This document shows positions 18,956 through 27,902 of a DNA stretch of 64,000 nt, piece by piece (the first letter of the stretch is position 1; each line of letters opens with the position of its first letter). Both the position numbers and the translations under genes were made by a program. The notes under the pieces were generated by a model. That model was not told the DNA's origin. It was given only the letters and a program-made list of their open reading frames with translations, and did not search any database. Origin of the DNA: JAJPKK01 sp963747835 (GTDB lineage: Bacteria; Pseudomonadota; Alphaproteobacteria; Rhizobiales; Xanthobacteraceae); contig CAVVGO010000005.1 of the NCBI GenBank assembly GCA_963747835.1, positions 2,914,001 through 2,978,000 of the forward strand, read 5' to 3'.

Positions 18956-19708
18956 TTGAACGAGATCGCTGAAACGAAAACGATCGAGCTCCAGGAGATT
19001 CTCGCCAAACAGCAGATGCTCAACAGGCGTCTGCTCTGGCTGTTTATTCTGCCATTCTCCGTCACGATCATCATGGTCATCATGTTCCTGGTGCTGAGCG
19101 CGCGGTTGCGCGATGTCGAGATCGGCACCCGGCTCGTGACAATCGAGCGGTATGTTGTGACCGATAAAAATCTTCCATGGGCCATCAGCCAATACGAGCA
19201 GATCGCGGCCACTAGCCCCACCGCGCCGATCCTTACACGCCTCGGCAGCCTGTATTTTCAATCTGATCCAGACAAAAACAGAGATGTAGCGCTTCAGAAG
19301 CTGGAAATGGCGAAGCAAGCCGATCCGCAGTATTGGGAGACTTATCGGAATCTGACTTATGTTTACTTTCAGTCGGACCGAACGCGGGAGGCAATCGAAG
19401 CTGGATTAATGGCGGTCAAACTCAATCCGATCGACGCGGCCAGCTACAATAATCTGGCCTTCATCTATGCGACGGCGAAGGACCCGGCGATCGCGAATTT
19501 GGAGCGCGCTCTGCAATATGCCCAGAAAGCCGTCGACCTTACCAAGGAACAGCAGGCGGACTACCTCGATACTCTTGCCGTCGTTTATCACAACCTCAAC
19601 AACTCGGAAAAAGCACTGGCCAATTTCCGCAAGGCCAAGGCCACGATCCTTGGATTGCAGAAGCTCGAAAAAGACTTCAAGAAAAATTACCCAGACCAAA
19701 CCTTGTGA
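18956..19708 (+). CDS. Membrane-anchored TPR protein
   Basis: 250 residues. The TTG start at 18956 is supported by the strong TCCGGAGGGC site 6-15 bp before it. N-terminal cytoplasmic helix MNEIAETKTIELQEILAKQQ, one membrane span (LLWLFILPFSVTIIMVIMFL), then a periplasmic helical domain of TPR-like repeats: ILTRLGSLYFQSDPDKNRDV, QYWETYRNLTYVYFQSDRTR, EAIEAGLMAVKLNPIDAASY, NNLAFIYATAKDP, YLDTLAVVYHNLNNSEKALA. Such proteins are scaffolds; no partner is identified. It is flanked by a small membrane protein and a 28-residue hydrophobic peptide. Codon use and A+T content differ slightly from neighbours. Confidence 0.7.
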   Translation: MNEIAETKTIELQEILAKQQMLNRRLLWLFILPFSVTIIMVIMFLVLSARLRDVEIGTRLVTIERYVVTDKNLPWAISQYEQIAATSPTAPILTRLGSLYFQSDPDKNRDVALQKLEMAKQADPQYWETYRNLTYVYFQSDRTREAIEAGLMAVKLNPIDAASYNNLAFIYATAKDPAIANLERALQYAQKAVDLTKEQQADYLDTLAVVYHNLNNSEKALANFRKAKATILGLQKLEKDFKKNYPDQTL

Positions 19709-19729
19709 AACAAGCGAATGGAGGACGAC

Positions 19730-19816
19730 ATGACCAAGCTGATCACTCTCTCGGTTCTGAGCTTGCTCTTGGCGGCTCTTGCTTTCGGCCCGGTTGCTGC
19801 CGGCATCGTACCGTAA
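19730..19816 (+). CDS. 28-residue hydrophobic micropeptide
   Basis: ATG 19730 opens MTKLITLSVLSLLLAALAFG followed by PVAAGIVP and a stop. It has a textbook GGAGG five bases upstream and starts 21 bp after the TPR gene. The peptide is one membrane span or an uncleaved signal-like sequence. Too short for family assignment. The position, ribosome-binding site and composition argue that it is translated. Confidence 0.5.
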   Translation: MTKLITLSVLSLLLAALAFGPVAAGIVP

Positions 19817-20112
19817 CAGGCATCCTGCCGTAGGCGGTTGGTGCGGCCTCACGCTGTCGCGGCGCGATCCGCGCTCGTGTGGCTGCACGGGCCGCGGCCG
19901 GCCGGCGCCTGCGGCCGATACGTAATTTTGGCGGAACGAACCCACCGCTGGAATAGCGTTTAAAACCAAAGTCTTACGGCCTCACTCCTGTTGCGCTCCC
20001 AAGCGGCGCGGAACCGCGAAGCGCTGCCCGCCGCCGGTCAGGAAGATACGATACCTCCCGCGCCAAATCCGGGTTAGGGTGATGATCGTTTCCGACCGGA
20101 GGGGGAGGACTC

Positions 20113-21804
20113 ATGCGCCAGCCGACCGCAACCTTCGCCGCCATCGCGCTTCTATGCGCCGGCGCCGGCACCACTGCGGCGCTTGCCCAGACTGCGGACC
20201 TCGTCGTCCTCAACAGCAAAGTATTCACCGCACAGGACGGTGGCGCGCTCGCGCAGGCCTTCGCCGTCAAGGACGGGCGCTTCGTTGCGGTCGGCACTTC
20301 CGAAGCGATGCGCGCCCATGTGGGGCCGGGTACCGAGGTGCTCGATCTCGCCGGGCGCTTCGTTACGCCCGGGCTTGCGGACGGGCATTTCCACAACGAA
20401 GGTGGCGGCCCCGGGATCGATCTGTCGGCGACGCGCTCGCTCGCCGACCTGATGGCGGCGGTCGCCGCCGCGGTTGCGGAGACCAAGCCCGGCGATGTCG
20501 TCGTCAGCAATGCGGACTGGCACGAGGCCCAGCTCAAGGAGCAGCGTCTGCCGACCGCGCACGAACTCGACCGTGTCGCCCCCGCAAACCCGGTGGTGCT
20601 GGTGCGCGGCGGCCATGACTACATTCTCAACACGGCGGCGCTGCGCCATTGGAACATCGGCCGCGACACACCGGTGCCGGACGGCGGCGCCATTACCCGC
20701 GGAGCGGACGGCGAACTCACCGGCGAGATCGTCGACAACGCCAAGCGTCTCGTCACCCTGCCCCCGCCCGCCGCCGTTACGGTCGCGGACGTGCTGACGA
20801 CGCAGCGCAAGGTCAACGCCTACGGCATCACCAGCGTGCGCATTCCGGGGGCGTACAAGGGCGAGTTCTTCCAGTCACTCGATGCCATCCTGGCGGCGCG
20901 GCGGGCCGGCGCGCTGACGCTCCGCTACACAATCTACCTGCCGGGTTTCGGGACCCGCGATCCGGCGCGCATCCGTGACATGATCGCGAAATCTCCGCTC
21001 AAGCAGGACGAGGGCGACGAATGGGTGCGGGTCGGCGGCGTCAAGCTGTTGGTCGACGGCGGCTTCGAGGGCGGCCACATGTCGGAGCCCTTCGCCGGCG
21101 AATTCGGTAAGGGCGGAACGTTCTATGGCCTCACCGTGGTGCCGCCTGCGGACTTCACCGCGGTGGTCAAGGAGATCAACAATCTCGGCTGGCGCGCCAC
21201 CACCCACGCGGTCGGCGATGCCGCCATCGACGAGGTGCTCGACGCCTACGAGGCGGCCAATGCCGATCACCCTATTGCCGGCAAGCGCTGGGCGATCGAG
21301 CACCTGTTCGTGTCGCGGCCGGAGCAACTCGCCCGCATGAAGAGGCTCGATCTCATGCTTTCCGTGCAGGATCACCTCTATCTCGCGGCGCCGGCACTCA
21401 AGAATTACCTCGGCCCGGCGCGGGCGAGCCAGATCACTCCGGTGAAAACCTATCTCGACGCCGGCTTCCTGGTGGCGGGCGGCACGGATTCGCCGGTGAT
21501 CCCGTTCAATCCGTTTTTTGCCTACTACCACTTCCTCACCCGCGACACGATTTCGGACGGCGTCTACGGCGCCAACGAACGCGTGATGTCGCGCGAGACG
21601 CTGCTGCGCATGATCACCATCAACTACGCCAAGCTTACCGGCGAGGCCAACATCAAGGGCTCGATCGAGCCAGGCAAACTCGCCGACTTCGCGGTTTTGT
21701 CCGACGACCTGCTCACCGTCGCCGATGCGAAAATTCCCGCCATGAAGGCGATGCTGACCTATGTCGGCGGCCGCGAGGTATTCCGCGACCCGGCAATGAG
21801 GTAG
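20113..21804 (+). CDS. Exported amidohydrolase family 3 (YtcJ-like)
   Basis: 563-residue metal-dependent hydrolase with signal peptide MRQPTATFAAIALLCAGAGT ending at ALAQ-TA. The amidohydrolase barrel shows RFVTPGLADGHFHNEGGGPG (metal-binding H-x-H), an expected Lys/Glu region in VRVGGVKLLVDGGFEGGHMS, TTHAVGDAAIDEVLDAYEAA (His), WAIEHLFVSRPEQLARM (His) and LVAGGTDSPVIPFNPFFAYY (Asp). The end GSIEPGKLADFAVLSDDLLT is typical of YtcJ/amidohydro_3 proteins. A GGAGGGGGAGGA site precedes ATG 20113. The substrate is probably an amide or N-acyl compound taken from outside; not identifiable. Confidence 0.85.
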   Translation: MRQPTATFAAIALLCAGAGTTAALAQTADLVVLNSKVFTAQDGGALAQAFAVKDGRFVAVGTSEAMRAHVGPGTEVLDLAGRFVTPGLADGHFHNEGGGPGIDLSATRSLADLMAAVAAAVAETKPGDVVVSNADWHEAQLKEQRLPTAHELDRVAPANPVVLVRGGHDYILNTAALRHWNIGRDTPVPDGGAITRGADGELTGEIVDNAKRLVTLPPPAAVTVADVLTTQRKVNAYGITSVRIPGAYKGEFFQSLDAILAARRAGALTLRYTIYLPGFGTRDPARIRDMIAKSPLKQDEGDEWVRVGGVKLLVDGGFEGGHMSEPFAGEFGKGGTFYGLTVVPPADFTAVVKEINNLGWRATTHAVGDAAIDEVLDAYEAANADHPIAGKRWAIEHLFVSRPEQLARMKRLDLMLSVQDHLYLAAPALKNYLGPARASQITPVKTYLDAGFLVAGGTDSPVIPFNPFFAYYHFLTRDTISDGVYGANERVMSRETLLRMITINYAKLTGEANIKGSIEPGKLADFAVLSDDLLTVADAKIPAMKAMLTYVGGREVFRDPAMR

Positions 21805-21858
21805 TGTTCGGCACCTTGCCTGCCAAATCCGCCTTCCCATCCAACAGCGAGTACCCCC

Positions 21859-22098
21859 ATGTCGAAGAACATCGCCTTGGCATTTGCCCTTCTGGTCGCC
21901 TCAAGCCCGACTGCGGCATTCGCTCAGCTCAATCCATTCCAGGGCACACCTGAAGAGCAGGCGGCATGCCGGCCGGATGTCCAAAAGCATTGCAAGGAGT
22001 TCATTCCGGACACATTTCGCATCCTGGCCTGCCTGCAGAGCGTCCGGCCCAAGCTGTCGAGGGCATGCCGCGGGGTCTTGGAGAGCCACGGTCAGTGA
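21859..22098 (+). CDS. Small exported cysteine-rich-repeat protein
   Basis: 79 residues. Signal peptide MSKNIALAFALLVASSPTAA ending at AFA-QL, then one cysteine-rich repeat: ACRPDVQKHCKEFIPDTFRI, LACLQSVRPKLSRACRGVLE. The spacing C-x8-C-x13-C-x11-C resembles the single GLG1-like repeat found in many small alphaproteobacterial periplasmic proteins. Function unknown. Its stop overlaps the end of a ketopantoate-reductase remnant on the other strand. Confidence 0.75.
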   Translation: MSKNIALAFALLVASSPTAAFAQLNPFQGTPEEQAACRPDVQKHCKEFIPDTFRILACLQSVRPKLSRACRGVLESHGQ

Positions 22099-22270
22099 TG
22101 ATCCGGCGGTGCCTGCTCCAATAGTTTCACCAGCGCGTGGAGCGTGCGGTTGACCGGGGCCGGCAAGTTGCGCGCATCGCTCTGGCGGACCACATAGCCG
22201 TTGAGGTAATCAATTTCAGTCAGCCGGCCGCGGGCGATGTCATCGCATGCTCCGTGGCGCGCCATGCACG
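22092..22270 (-). pseudogene. Remnant of ketopantoate reductase (PanE/ApbA) C-terminus
   Basis: Minus-strand translation reads ARHGACDDIARGRLTEIDYL then NGYVVRQSDARNLPAPVNRT and LHALVKLLEQAPPDHH. The phrase GRLTEIDYLNGYVV...APVN is the conserved C-terminal segment of ketopantoate reductases. An ATG at 22265 opens only 57 codons, and no Rossmann domain is found upstream on that strand. This is a decayed fragment, not a working gene. It occupies the 250-bp gap between the Cys-rich gene and the tandem paralogue pair. Confidence 0.75.
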
Positions 22271-22349
22271 CCTCTGATAAAGTGCGCGATCCCCGGTGTC
22301 GAAACCAACCTTGTATGATCGACCCGACCGCGGATCAGGGGAGACCTCA

Positions 22350-23222
22350 ATGCCGAACCGACGTCCCGCGCTCACGCGGATTGCAATGTGTGCCGCCCTC
22401 CTGGCGGTGACAGTTTCGGGAGCGCGTGCGCTCGACGAACCGAAATATCCCGATTTCAGCGGTCAGTGGGCACGCATCGCCAAGCCGGGGCTCGCCGGCC
22501 AGCCGTCCTACGATCCGAACAAATCCTGGGGTAAAGGACAAGAGGCACCGCTGACTCCGGAATACCAGGCTGTCATGGAGGCGAACATCAAGGACCAGGA
22601 AAACGGCGGCCATGGCCATTTCCTCGGATGGACCTGCATGCCTTATGGCATGCCGATGATGACATACGGATTCCTGCCATTGGAGTTCGTGGTGACGCCC
22701 AAAACGACGTACGTCATCCTGAATTTCATGGATGCCTCGCGGCGCATCTATACCGACAAACGTGCCTGGTCTGACGATATCGAGCCGAGCTTCCAGGGAT
22801 ACTCCATCGGCCAATGGATCGACCAGGACCACGACGGCGTCTACGACGTGCTCGAAGTGGAGACGCGCAACTTCAAGGGCCCGCGCGCTTTCGACGAGGG
22901 CGGCGTCCCACTCCATGACGATAACCAGTCGATCTTCAAGGAGCGCATCTACCTCGACAAGGCCGACCCGAATATCCTGCACGACGAGGTCACGACGATT
23001 GATCATGCGCTGACGCGTCCGTGGACCGTCACCAGGAACTATCGTCGGGTGACATCCGACAAGCCGGTATGGCGGGAGTTCATCTGCAATGAGAACAACC
23101 CGCATGTCCTGATCGGCGGAGACAATTATTACCTCAGTGCGAACGGCCTGTTGATGCCGGCGCGCAAGGACCAGGCGCCGCCGGATCTGAAATATTTCAA
23201 GCGGTCCGGCAAGACGCCCTGA
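22350..23222 (+). CDS. Hypothetical exported protein, first of a tandem paralogue pair
   Basis: 290 residues, not recognised. Signal peptide MPNRRPALTRIAMCAALLAV...ARALDE, then a globular domain. Shared motifs with the next gene are PLTPEYQAVMEANIKDQENG, CMPYGMPMMTYGFLPLEFVV, SRRIYTDKRAWSDDIEPSFQ, GYSIGQWIDQDHDGVYDVLE, VETRN and ILHDEVTTIDHALTRPWTVT. The DQDHDGVYD stretch looks like a calcium-type loop. ATG 22350 has AGGGGAGACC upstream and places the signal peptide at the N-terminus, so it is preferred over 22296. About 45-50 percent identical by eye to its neighbour. Confidence 0.65.
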   Translation: MPNRRPALTRIAMCAALLAVTVSGARALDEPKYPDFSGQWARIAKPGLAGQPSYDPNKSWGKGQEAPLTPEYQAVMEANIKDQENGGHGHFLGWTCMPYGMPMMTYGFLPLEFVVTPKTTYVILNFMDASRRIYTDKRAWSDDIEPSFQGYSIGQWIDQDHDGVYDVLEVETRNFKGPRAFDEGGVPLHDDNQSIFKERIYLDKADPNILHDEVTTIDHALTRPWTVTRNYRRVTSDKPVWREFICNENNPHVLIGGDNYYLSANGLLMPARKDQAPPDLKYFKRSGKTP

Positions 23223-23328
23223 TCGAAGATCAAAGCGCCCCGCGTGGCGCGATGATCCCCATCGTGATAAATTTTGCCATCAGGATCGTTCGGCACGACA
23301 GCGCGCTGCGCAAGCCCGGGAGGATCAC

Positions 23329-24189
23329 ATGCATCGCACCACTTTGGGCACCATCGCCTTGGCGGCGGCGTTGTTCGCCGCTTCGGCAGCCGATGCCCAG
23401 ATCTTCGATCTTGGCAAGTATCCCAATTGGGCCGGCCAGTGGCGTCGCGTGCCGGACGGCGGGCCGCCGCGCTACGACCCCACCAAGCCGAACGGGCTTG
23501 GCCAGCAGGCGCCGCTCAAGCCGGAATACCAGGCAAAGCTGTTGGCGAGCCTCAAGGACCAGGAAGACGGCGGCCAGGGCCTCGACGTGACCTACCGGTG
23601 CATCCCGACCGGCATGCCGCGAATGATGTCGGGCGTATTTCCGGTGGAATGGGTGTTCACACCGGACGTCACCTTCATGCTGTCCGAGTTCATCATCCAG
23701 GCCCCGCGCCGTATCTACACCGACGGGCGCGACTTTCCCAAGGAGATCGAGCCGACCTTTGTGGGTTATTCGATCGGCAAGTGGCTCGATACCGACGGCG
23801 ACGGCCGCTTCGATACGCTCGAGGTCGAGACCCGCAACCTGAAAAACCCGCGCACCTTCGATCAAGCCGGCATCGCCTTTGCCGACGACGGCGAAACCGT
23901 CGTCAAGGAGCGCATCTTCCTCGACAAGACCAATCTCGACATCCTGCACGACGAAATGACCACCACCGACAATGCGTTGACGCAACCGTGGACGGTGATG
24001 AAGAGCTATCGCCGCGATCGCAACGTGCAATGGACTGAAAACAACTGCACCGAGGGCAACATGCATGTGGTGATCGGGGAGGAGAACTATTTCATCAGCG
24101 GCGACGGCTATCTGATGCCGGCACGAAAAGGCCAGACCGGCCCAGACCTGCGCTATTTCCGCGCCGGCCAGAAACGCACCCAGAAGTGA
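23329..24189 (+). CDS. Hypothetical exported protein, second of a tandem paralogue pair
   Basis: 286 residues, not recognised. Signal peptide MHRTTLGTIALAAALFAASA ending ADA-QI. It repeats the plan of the preceding gene: NWAGQWRRVPDGG, PLKPEYQAKLLASLKDQEDG, CIPTGMPRMMSGVFPVEWVF, PRRIYTDGRDFPKEIEPTFV, GYSIGKWLDTDGDGRFDTLE, VETRNLKNPRTF and ILHDEMTTTDNALTQPWTVM. The DTDGDGRFD loop is again Asp-rich. A tandem duplication followed by divergence is the simplest origin. An AGGATCAC site precedes the ATG. Confidence 0.65.
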   Translation: MHRTTLGTIALAAALFAASAADAQIFDLGKYPNWAGQWRRVPDGGPPRYDPTKPNGLGQQAPLKPEYQAKLLASLKDQEDGGQGLDVTYRCIPTGMPRMMSGVFPVEWVFTPDVTFMLSEFIIQAPRRIYTDGRDFPKEIEPTFVGYSIGKWLDTDGDGRFDTLEVETRNLKNPRTFDQAGIAFADDGETVVKERIFLDKTNLDILHDEMTTTDNALTQPWTVMKSYRRDRNVQWTENNCTEGNMHVVIGEENYFISGDGYLMPARKGQTGPDLRYFRAGQKRTQK

Positions 24190-24235
24190 CCGCGCAACGG
24201 ACTGCTCGCGCAACGAACTGAACGTTGGAGGCACC

Positions 24236-24643
24236 ATGCAAGGCAAGCAATACGCCGTCACCCACACTGACGCGGAATGGCGCCGCCTGCTCACCCCGGA
24301 GCAATTCGAGGTGATGCGCGAACATGGTACCGAGGCGCCCGGCAGTTGCGCCCTCAACTTCGAAAAACGTCCCGGCACGTTCGAATGTGCCGGCTGCGGT
24401 CAGAAGCTGTTCGTGTCCAAGCGCAAGTTCGAGAGCGGCACCGGCTGGCCGAGCTTCAACGACCCCGTCGAAGGTGCCGTCGAAACCTCGACCGATACAA
24501 GCTGCGGCATGGCCCGCACCGAGGTGCATTGCGGCCGCTGTGGGAGCCATCTCGGCCACGTGTTCGACGATGGGCCGGCACCGACCCATCTGCGCTATTG
24601 CATCAACGGCATCGCCATGAACTTCCATCCCGAGCAAAGCTAA
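24236..24643 (+). CDS. msrB: Peptide-methionine (R)-S-oxide reductase
   Basis: 135-residue cytosolic MsrB that reduces methionine-R-sulfoxide in proteins. Two zinc-binding CxxC motifs are present (CAGCGQKLF and CGRCGSHLGHVFDD). FESGTGWPSFNDPVEGAVET is the family core. LRYCINGIAMNFHP contains the catalytic Cys and replaces the usual N-S after RYCI with N-G. Length is normal. A TTGGAGGCACC site precedes ATG 24236. It stands alone between exported-protein genes, and lacking a signal peptide it is cytoplasmic. Confidence 0.93.
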   Translation: MQGKQYAVTHTDAEWRRLLTPEQFEVMREHGTEAPGSCALNFEKRPGTFECAGCGQKLFVSKRKFESGTGWPSFNDPVEGAVETSTDTSCGMARTEVHCGRCGSHLGHVFDDGPAPTHLRYCINGIAMNFHPEQS

Positions 24644-24742
24644 CTGCGATTTCGCTCGTTCGCGCTTTGCGCTAGTATCGGGCTCACGCGATCGGCATTA
24701 ATGGGATTCCGGCAAACGGGATCGAATCTGGGAGGAAACATC

Positions 24743-25772
24743 ATGTGGCAGGCAACGGCTCCTAAATATGCTCTTGGCGCGGCGCTGCTTGTGGCCGTCG
24801 TGCTACCGGTAACCCGCGGCCACGCCCAGGGCGCGGTCGACCCCAATGCGGCGCCGCAGACCTATCGGCTCGACGATGGCTGGGCAAAGCTTCCCGAAGG
24901 GCGCAAATGGGGCGCCGCGGTCGGTGTCGATATCGATCGCGACGGCAAGACCGTGTGGGTATTCGATCGCTGTGCTACGGCGGACGACTGCTCCGCCTCG
25001 AACCTCAATCCGATCCAGCACTTCGACGCCAACGGCAACCTCATCGCGGCCTTCGGCGCCGGCATGTTCAACTATCCGCATGGCCTCTATATCAACTCCG
25101 AAAACAACGTGTGGGTGAGCGACGGCCGCACCAAGAACAACGGCAAGGGACAAACCGTCATGAAGTTCAGCCATGACGGCAAGCTCCTGATGACGCTCGG
25201 CAAGCCCGGCGTCGCCGGCGATGGCCCCGACACCTTCAACTCGCCCTCCGACATCCTGGTCGCGCCCGACAGCAGCATCTTCGTCGCCGACGGCCATGGC
25301 GGCGACACCAATGCGCGCGTCGTGAAATTCACCAAGGACGGCAAGTTCATCAAGACATGGGGCAAGAAGGGAACGGCGCCAGGCGAATTCGATTCGCCCC
25401 ATGGGCTGGCGATGGATTCCGCCGGACGCTTGTTCGTCGCCGACCGTTCCAATAGCCGCATCCAGATTTTCGATCAGGAGGGCAAGTTGCTGGCGGAGTG
25501 GCGCCAGTTCGGCCGGCCGAGCGGTGTCTACATCAACAAGGACGACATCATCTACGTCGCCGAACTCGACCTCCAGCGACAAGACCAATCCCGGCTACCA
25601 GCAGGGCATTCGCATCGGCAGCGTCAAGGACGGCAAGGTTATGGCGTTCATCCCCGAGAACAAGGAATTCAATTCCCTCGAAGGCGTGGCGGCAGATGAG
25701 GCCGGCAACGTCTATGGCGGCTACACCAACACCTTGAATTTCCGCCGCTGGGTGAAGAAGCCGCAGACGTAA
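24743..25772 (+). CDS. Exported NHL-repeat protein, alpha-hydroxyglycine lyase-like (one frameshift)
   Basis: About 342 residues. Signal peptide MWQATAPKYALGAALLVAVV...GHAQG, then NHL propeller repeats: FGAGMFNYPHGLYINSENNV, GPDTFNSPSDILVAPDSSIF, GTAPGEFDSPHGLAMDSAGR and LFVADRSNSRIQIFDQEGKL. Near 25570 one extra C shifts the frame; removing it gives SSDKTNPGYQQGIRIGSVKD and the end GNVYGGYTNTLNFRRWVKKP. The repeats resemble peptidyl-alpha-hydroxyglycine lyase and related bacterial proteins of unknown substrate. GGGAGGAAAC precedes ATG 24743. Periplasmic. Confidence 0.78.
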
Positions 25773-25948
25773 CAGCGAGATACTCCCCCTCCTCACCCTG
25801 TCGCGCGGCAGGCTTCGGAAGGGCGTAGCGGTTGGTTATTGCCGAAAGCGGACGGGGCGCGACCGCGGGCTCTGTCGCACCGCGGAGAGAATCCTGCCTT
25901 GCCCCAAACATGGGGTGGTCAATCAAAAGTACACCGGGAGGTTACACG

Positions 25949-26791
25949 ATGACAAGAAAGCCACTGGTCGCGGCGGCGATCCTTATATTACTCGCGGCGC
26001 TGTCGCTGAGCTTGCCGCGCGCATTGGCACAGCAGCCGGCCCAGCAATCCGGCAAATCCGGCATCGAGCGAATGTACGTGCTCTATTGCGGCGACATCGC
26101 GCTTAATGACGCATCGGACTTCACGCCCGGCGCCAGCGGCCCCGGGGCGCTGACGGTCAGCTGCTATCTCATCAAGCATCGGCAGGGCTGGGTGCTGTTC
26201 GACACCGGCATCCCGGACGCAATCGCGTCAATGCCCAACGGCCAGCCGAGCGCCGTCGGCAACTGGACGAGCAAGAAAACGCTGGTGAGCCAACTCGCCG
26301 AGCTCGCGCTCAAGCCGTCGGATATCAATTACCTCATTCTGTCGCATTCACACCCCGATCACGTTGGCAATGTGGAAGCGTTCGCCGCCGCGACCCTCGT
26401 GGTGCAGAAGGCCGAATACGACTGGCCACTGCCGAATGGCAAGCCGCGTTTCAATCCGGCCCAGAAGGCGGTCAAGGCCGACGGCGATCTCGATCTGTTC
26501 GGCGACGGCAGTATCGTGTTGATCTCGACGCCAGGACACTCGCCAGGGCATCAGTGCCTGCTGGTCCGCCTGCCCAAGACGGGCGCGATAATGCTGACCG
26601 GCGATTCGGTGCATTCGCGGGCCAATTGGGACGGGCATCGCGCACCTGCGCGAAACTTCAACGTGCCGCAGTCGCTCGCCTCGCTCGACCGCATGGCCGT
26701 CGTCCTCAAGGAGAACAACGCCCAATTATGGATCGGCCACGAACTGAGCGAGGTTCCGCTGCGGAAATACGAGCCGGCCTATTACGAGTGA
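25949..26791 (+). CDS. Exported metallo-beta-lactamase-fold hydrolase (AHL lactonase-like)
   Basis: 280 residues. Signal peptide MTRKPLVAAAILILLAALSL...ALAQQ. The MBL fold carries the zinc motif YLILSHSHPDHVGN (H-x-H-x-D-H), STPGHSPGHQCLLV, the bridging Asp in LTGDSVHSRANW, and a C-terminal His in LWIGHELSE. The early WVLFDTGIPDAIASM is typical of N-acyl-homoserine-lactone lactonases. A CGGGAGGTTACACG site precedes ATG 25949. Export would place it in the periplasm, unlike the classical cytosolic AiiA. Quorum quenching is possible; other lactones or esters are equally likely. Confidence 0.78.
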   Translation: MTRKPLVAAAILILLAALSLSLPRALAQQPAQQSGKSGIERMYVLYCGDIALNDASDFTPGASGPGALTVSCYLIKHRQGWVLFDTGIPDAIASMPNGQPSAVGNWTSKKTLVSQLAELALKPSDINYLILSHSHPDHVGNVEAFAAATLVVQKAEYDWPLPNGKPRFNPAQKAVKADGDLDLFGDGSIVLISTPGHSPGHQCLLVRLPKTGAIMLTGDSVHSRANWDGHRAPARNFNVPQSLASLDRMAVVLKENNAQLWIGHELSEVPLRKYEPAYYE

Positions 26792-26872
26792 CCTGCGAAC
26801 TCGGCCACCGCGGCCCTCGAATCACAAAAGATTCATTTGATTCAACAACTCTTCGGACAGACACCAAACTAA

Positions 26873-27889
26873 CTATTTCCCAACCATACGCGCCTCGCGG
26901 GATGGGAGAAAGTCCGCGCGATAGACCGACGCCGGATCGATGGGCGGCGTGTTGAACGCCTTCGCCACCATGTCGATGGTGTCCTTGAGGCGCGCCGGCA
27001 CCACGGAGCCGAGACCGTTGCGGCGCACCTCGTCGGTCAGGATGGCATCGCGGATGACGAGATCGAGGCGCATGCGCTCGACGGCGTCGTCCTGAAGCGA
27101 GTTTCGCTTGTGCTCGGCCGTGATGGCGGCGTTGGGATCGGTGATCGCCGCCTTAAGGGCCTCGACAAAACCCGCCACCACGGCTTTCACCGCCACCGGT
27201 TGCCGGTCGGCGAATTGCCGGGTCGTGACGATGCAGTTGCCGTAGGTGGCGACGCCGAAATCGCTGTAGCGCATCACCGCGATGTCGTCGTCCTTGATGC
27301 CAAGACGATTGAGGCCGGCGAGATCGGTGATGAAGGCGGTCGTGGCGTCGGCGTCGCCGCGCACCAGCAGGGTCTCGCGGAGCTGCGGCGTCACGTCGAG
27401 CCATTTGATCGCATTGACGTCAACGCCGTTGGCTGCCGCGAGCAGCGGGAACATGACTCGGCTTCCCGATACTTGCGGCGAGGCAACGCGTTTGCCGGCG
27501 AGGTCGGCCGGCTTGCGGATGCCGTTCTTCTTCAGCGACAGGACCACCATGGGGGCGAGGTCATAGACCTGGAACACACTGACGAGCCTGCTGTCGTTCT
27601 GGCGGCCGGCAAACTGGATCATGGCACCAATATCCGCGAAAGCCATGTCGTAGGCGCCGCTCACCACCTTGGTGATGGCATCGCCCGAGCCGTAACCCCG
27701 ATCGACCGTGACCTCGACGCCGGCACGCGCGAAATAACCGCCCTCGGCCGCCAGGAGGAACGGCGACTGCTGACCTTGCATGGCGAAATCGAGGATCAGG
27801 CGGACCTTGGGGGTCTGGGCCGCAGCGCCGGCGCTGGCACCCAGTAGAGCCGCGAAGACCGCAACGAGGATGCTTATTGAACGAACCAT
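26873..27889 (-). CDS. ABC transporter substrate-binding protein, NMT1/THI5-like
   Basis: 338 residues, intact. Signal peptide MVRSISILVAVFAALLGASA ending at AAAQ-TP, then VRLILDFAMQGQQSPFLLAA, GYFARAGVEVTVDRGYGSGD, VVSGAYDMAFADIGAMIQFA and KPADLAGKRVASPQVSGSRV. This is the layout of NMT1-family nitrate/sulfonate/pyrimidine-precursor binding proteins. Last gene of the long minus-strand run; it starts 13 bp after the LLM oxidoreductase stop. No permease or ATPase is nearby. The ligand is probably the substrate processed by the LLM and M24 proteins (inference). Confidence 0.85.
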   Translation of the reverse strand: MVRSISILVAVFAALLGASAGAAAQTPKVRLILDFAMQGQQSPFLLAAEGGYFARAGVEVTVDRGYGSGDAITKVVSGAYDMAFADIGAMIQFAGRQNDSRLVSVFQVYDLAPMVVLSLKKNGIRKPADLAGKRVASPQVSGSRVMFPLLAAANGVDVNAIKWLDVTPQLRETLLVRGDADATTAFITDLAGLNRLGIKDDDIAVMRYSDFGVATYGNCIVTTRQFADRQPVAVKAVVAGFVEALKAAITDPNAAITAEHKRNSLQDDAVERMRLDLVIRDAILTDEVRRNGLGSVVPARLKDTIDMVAKAFNTPPIDPASVYRADFLPSREARMVGK

Positions 27890-27902
27890 GAAGTCACCCT
27901 CT

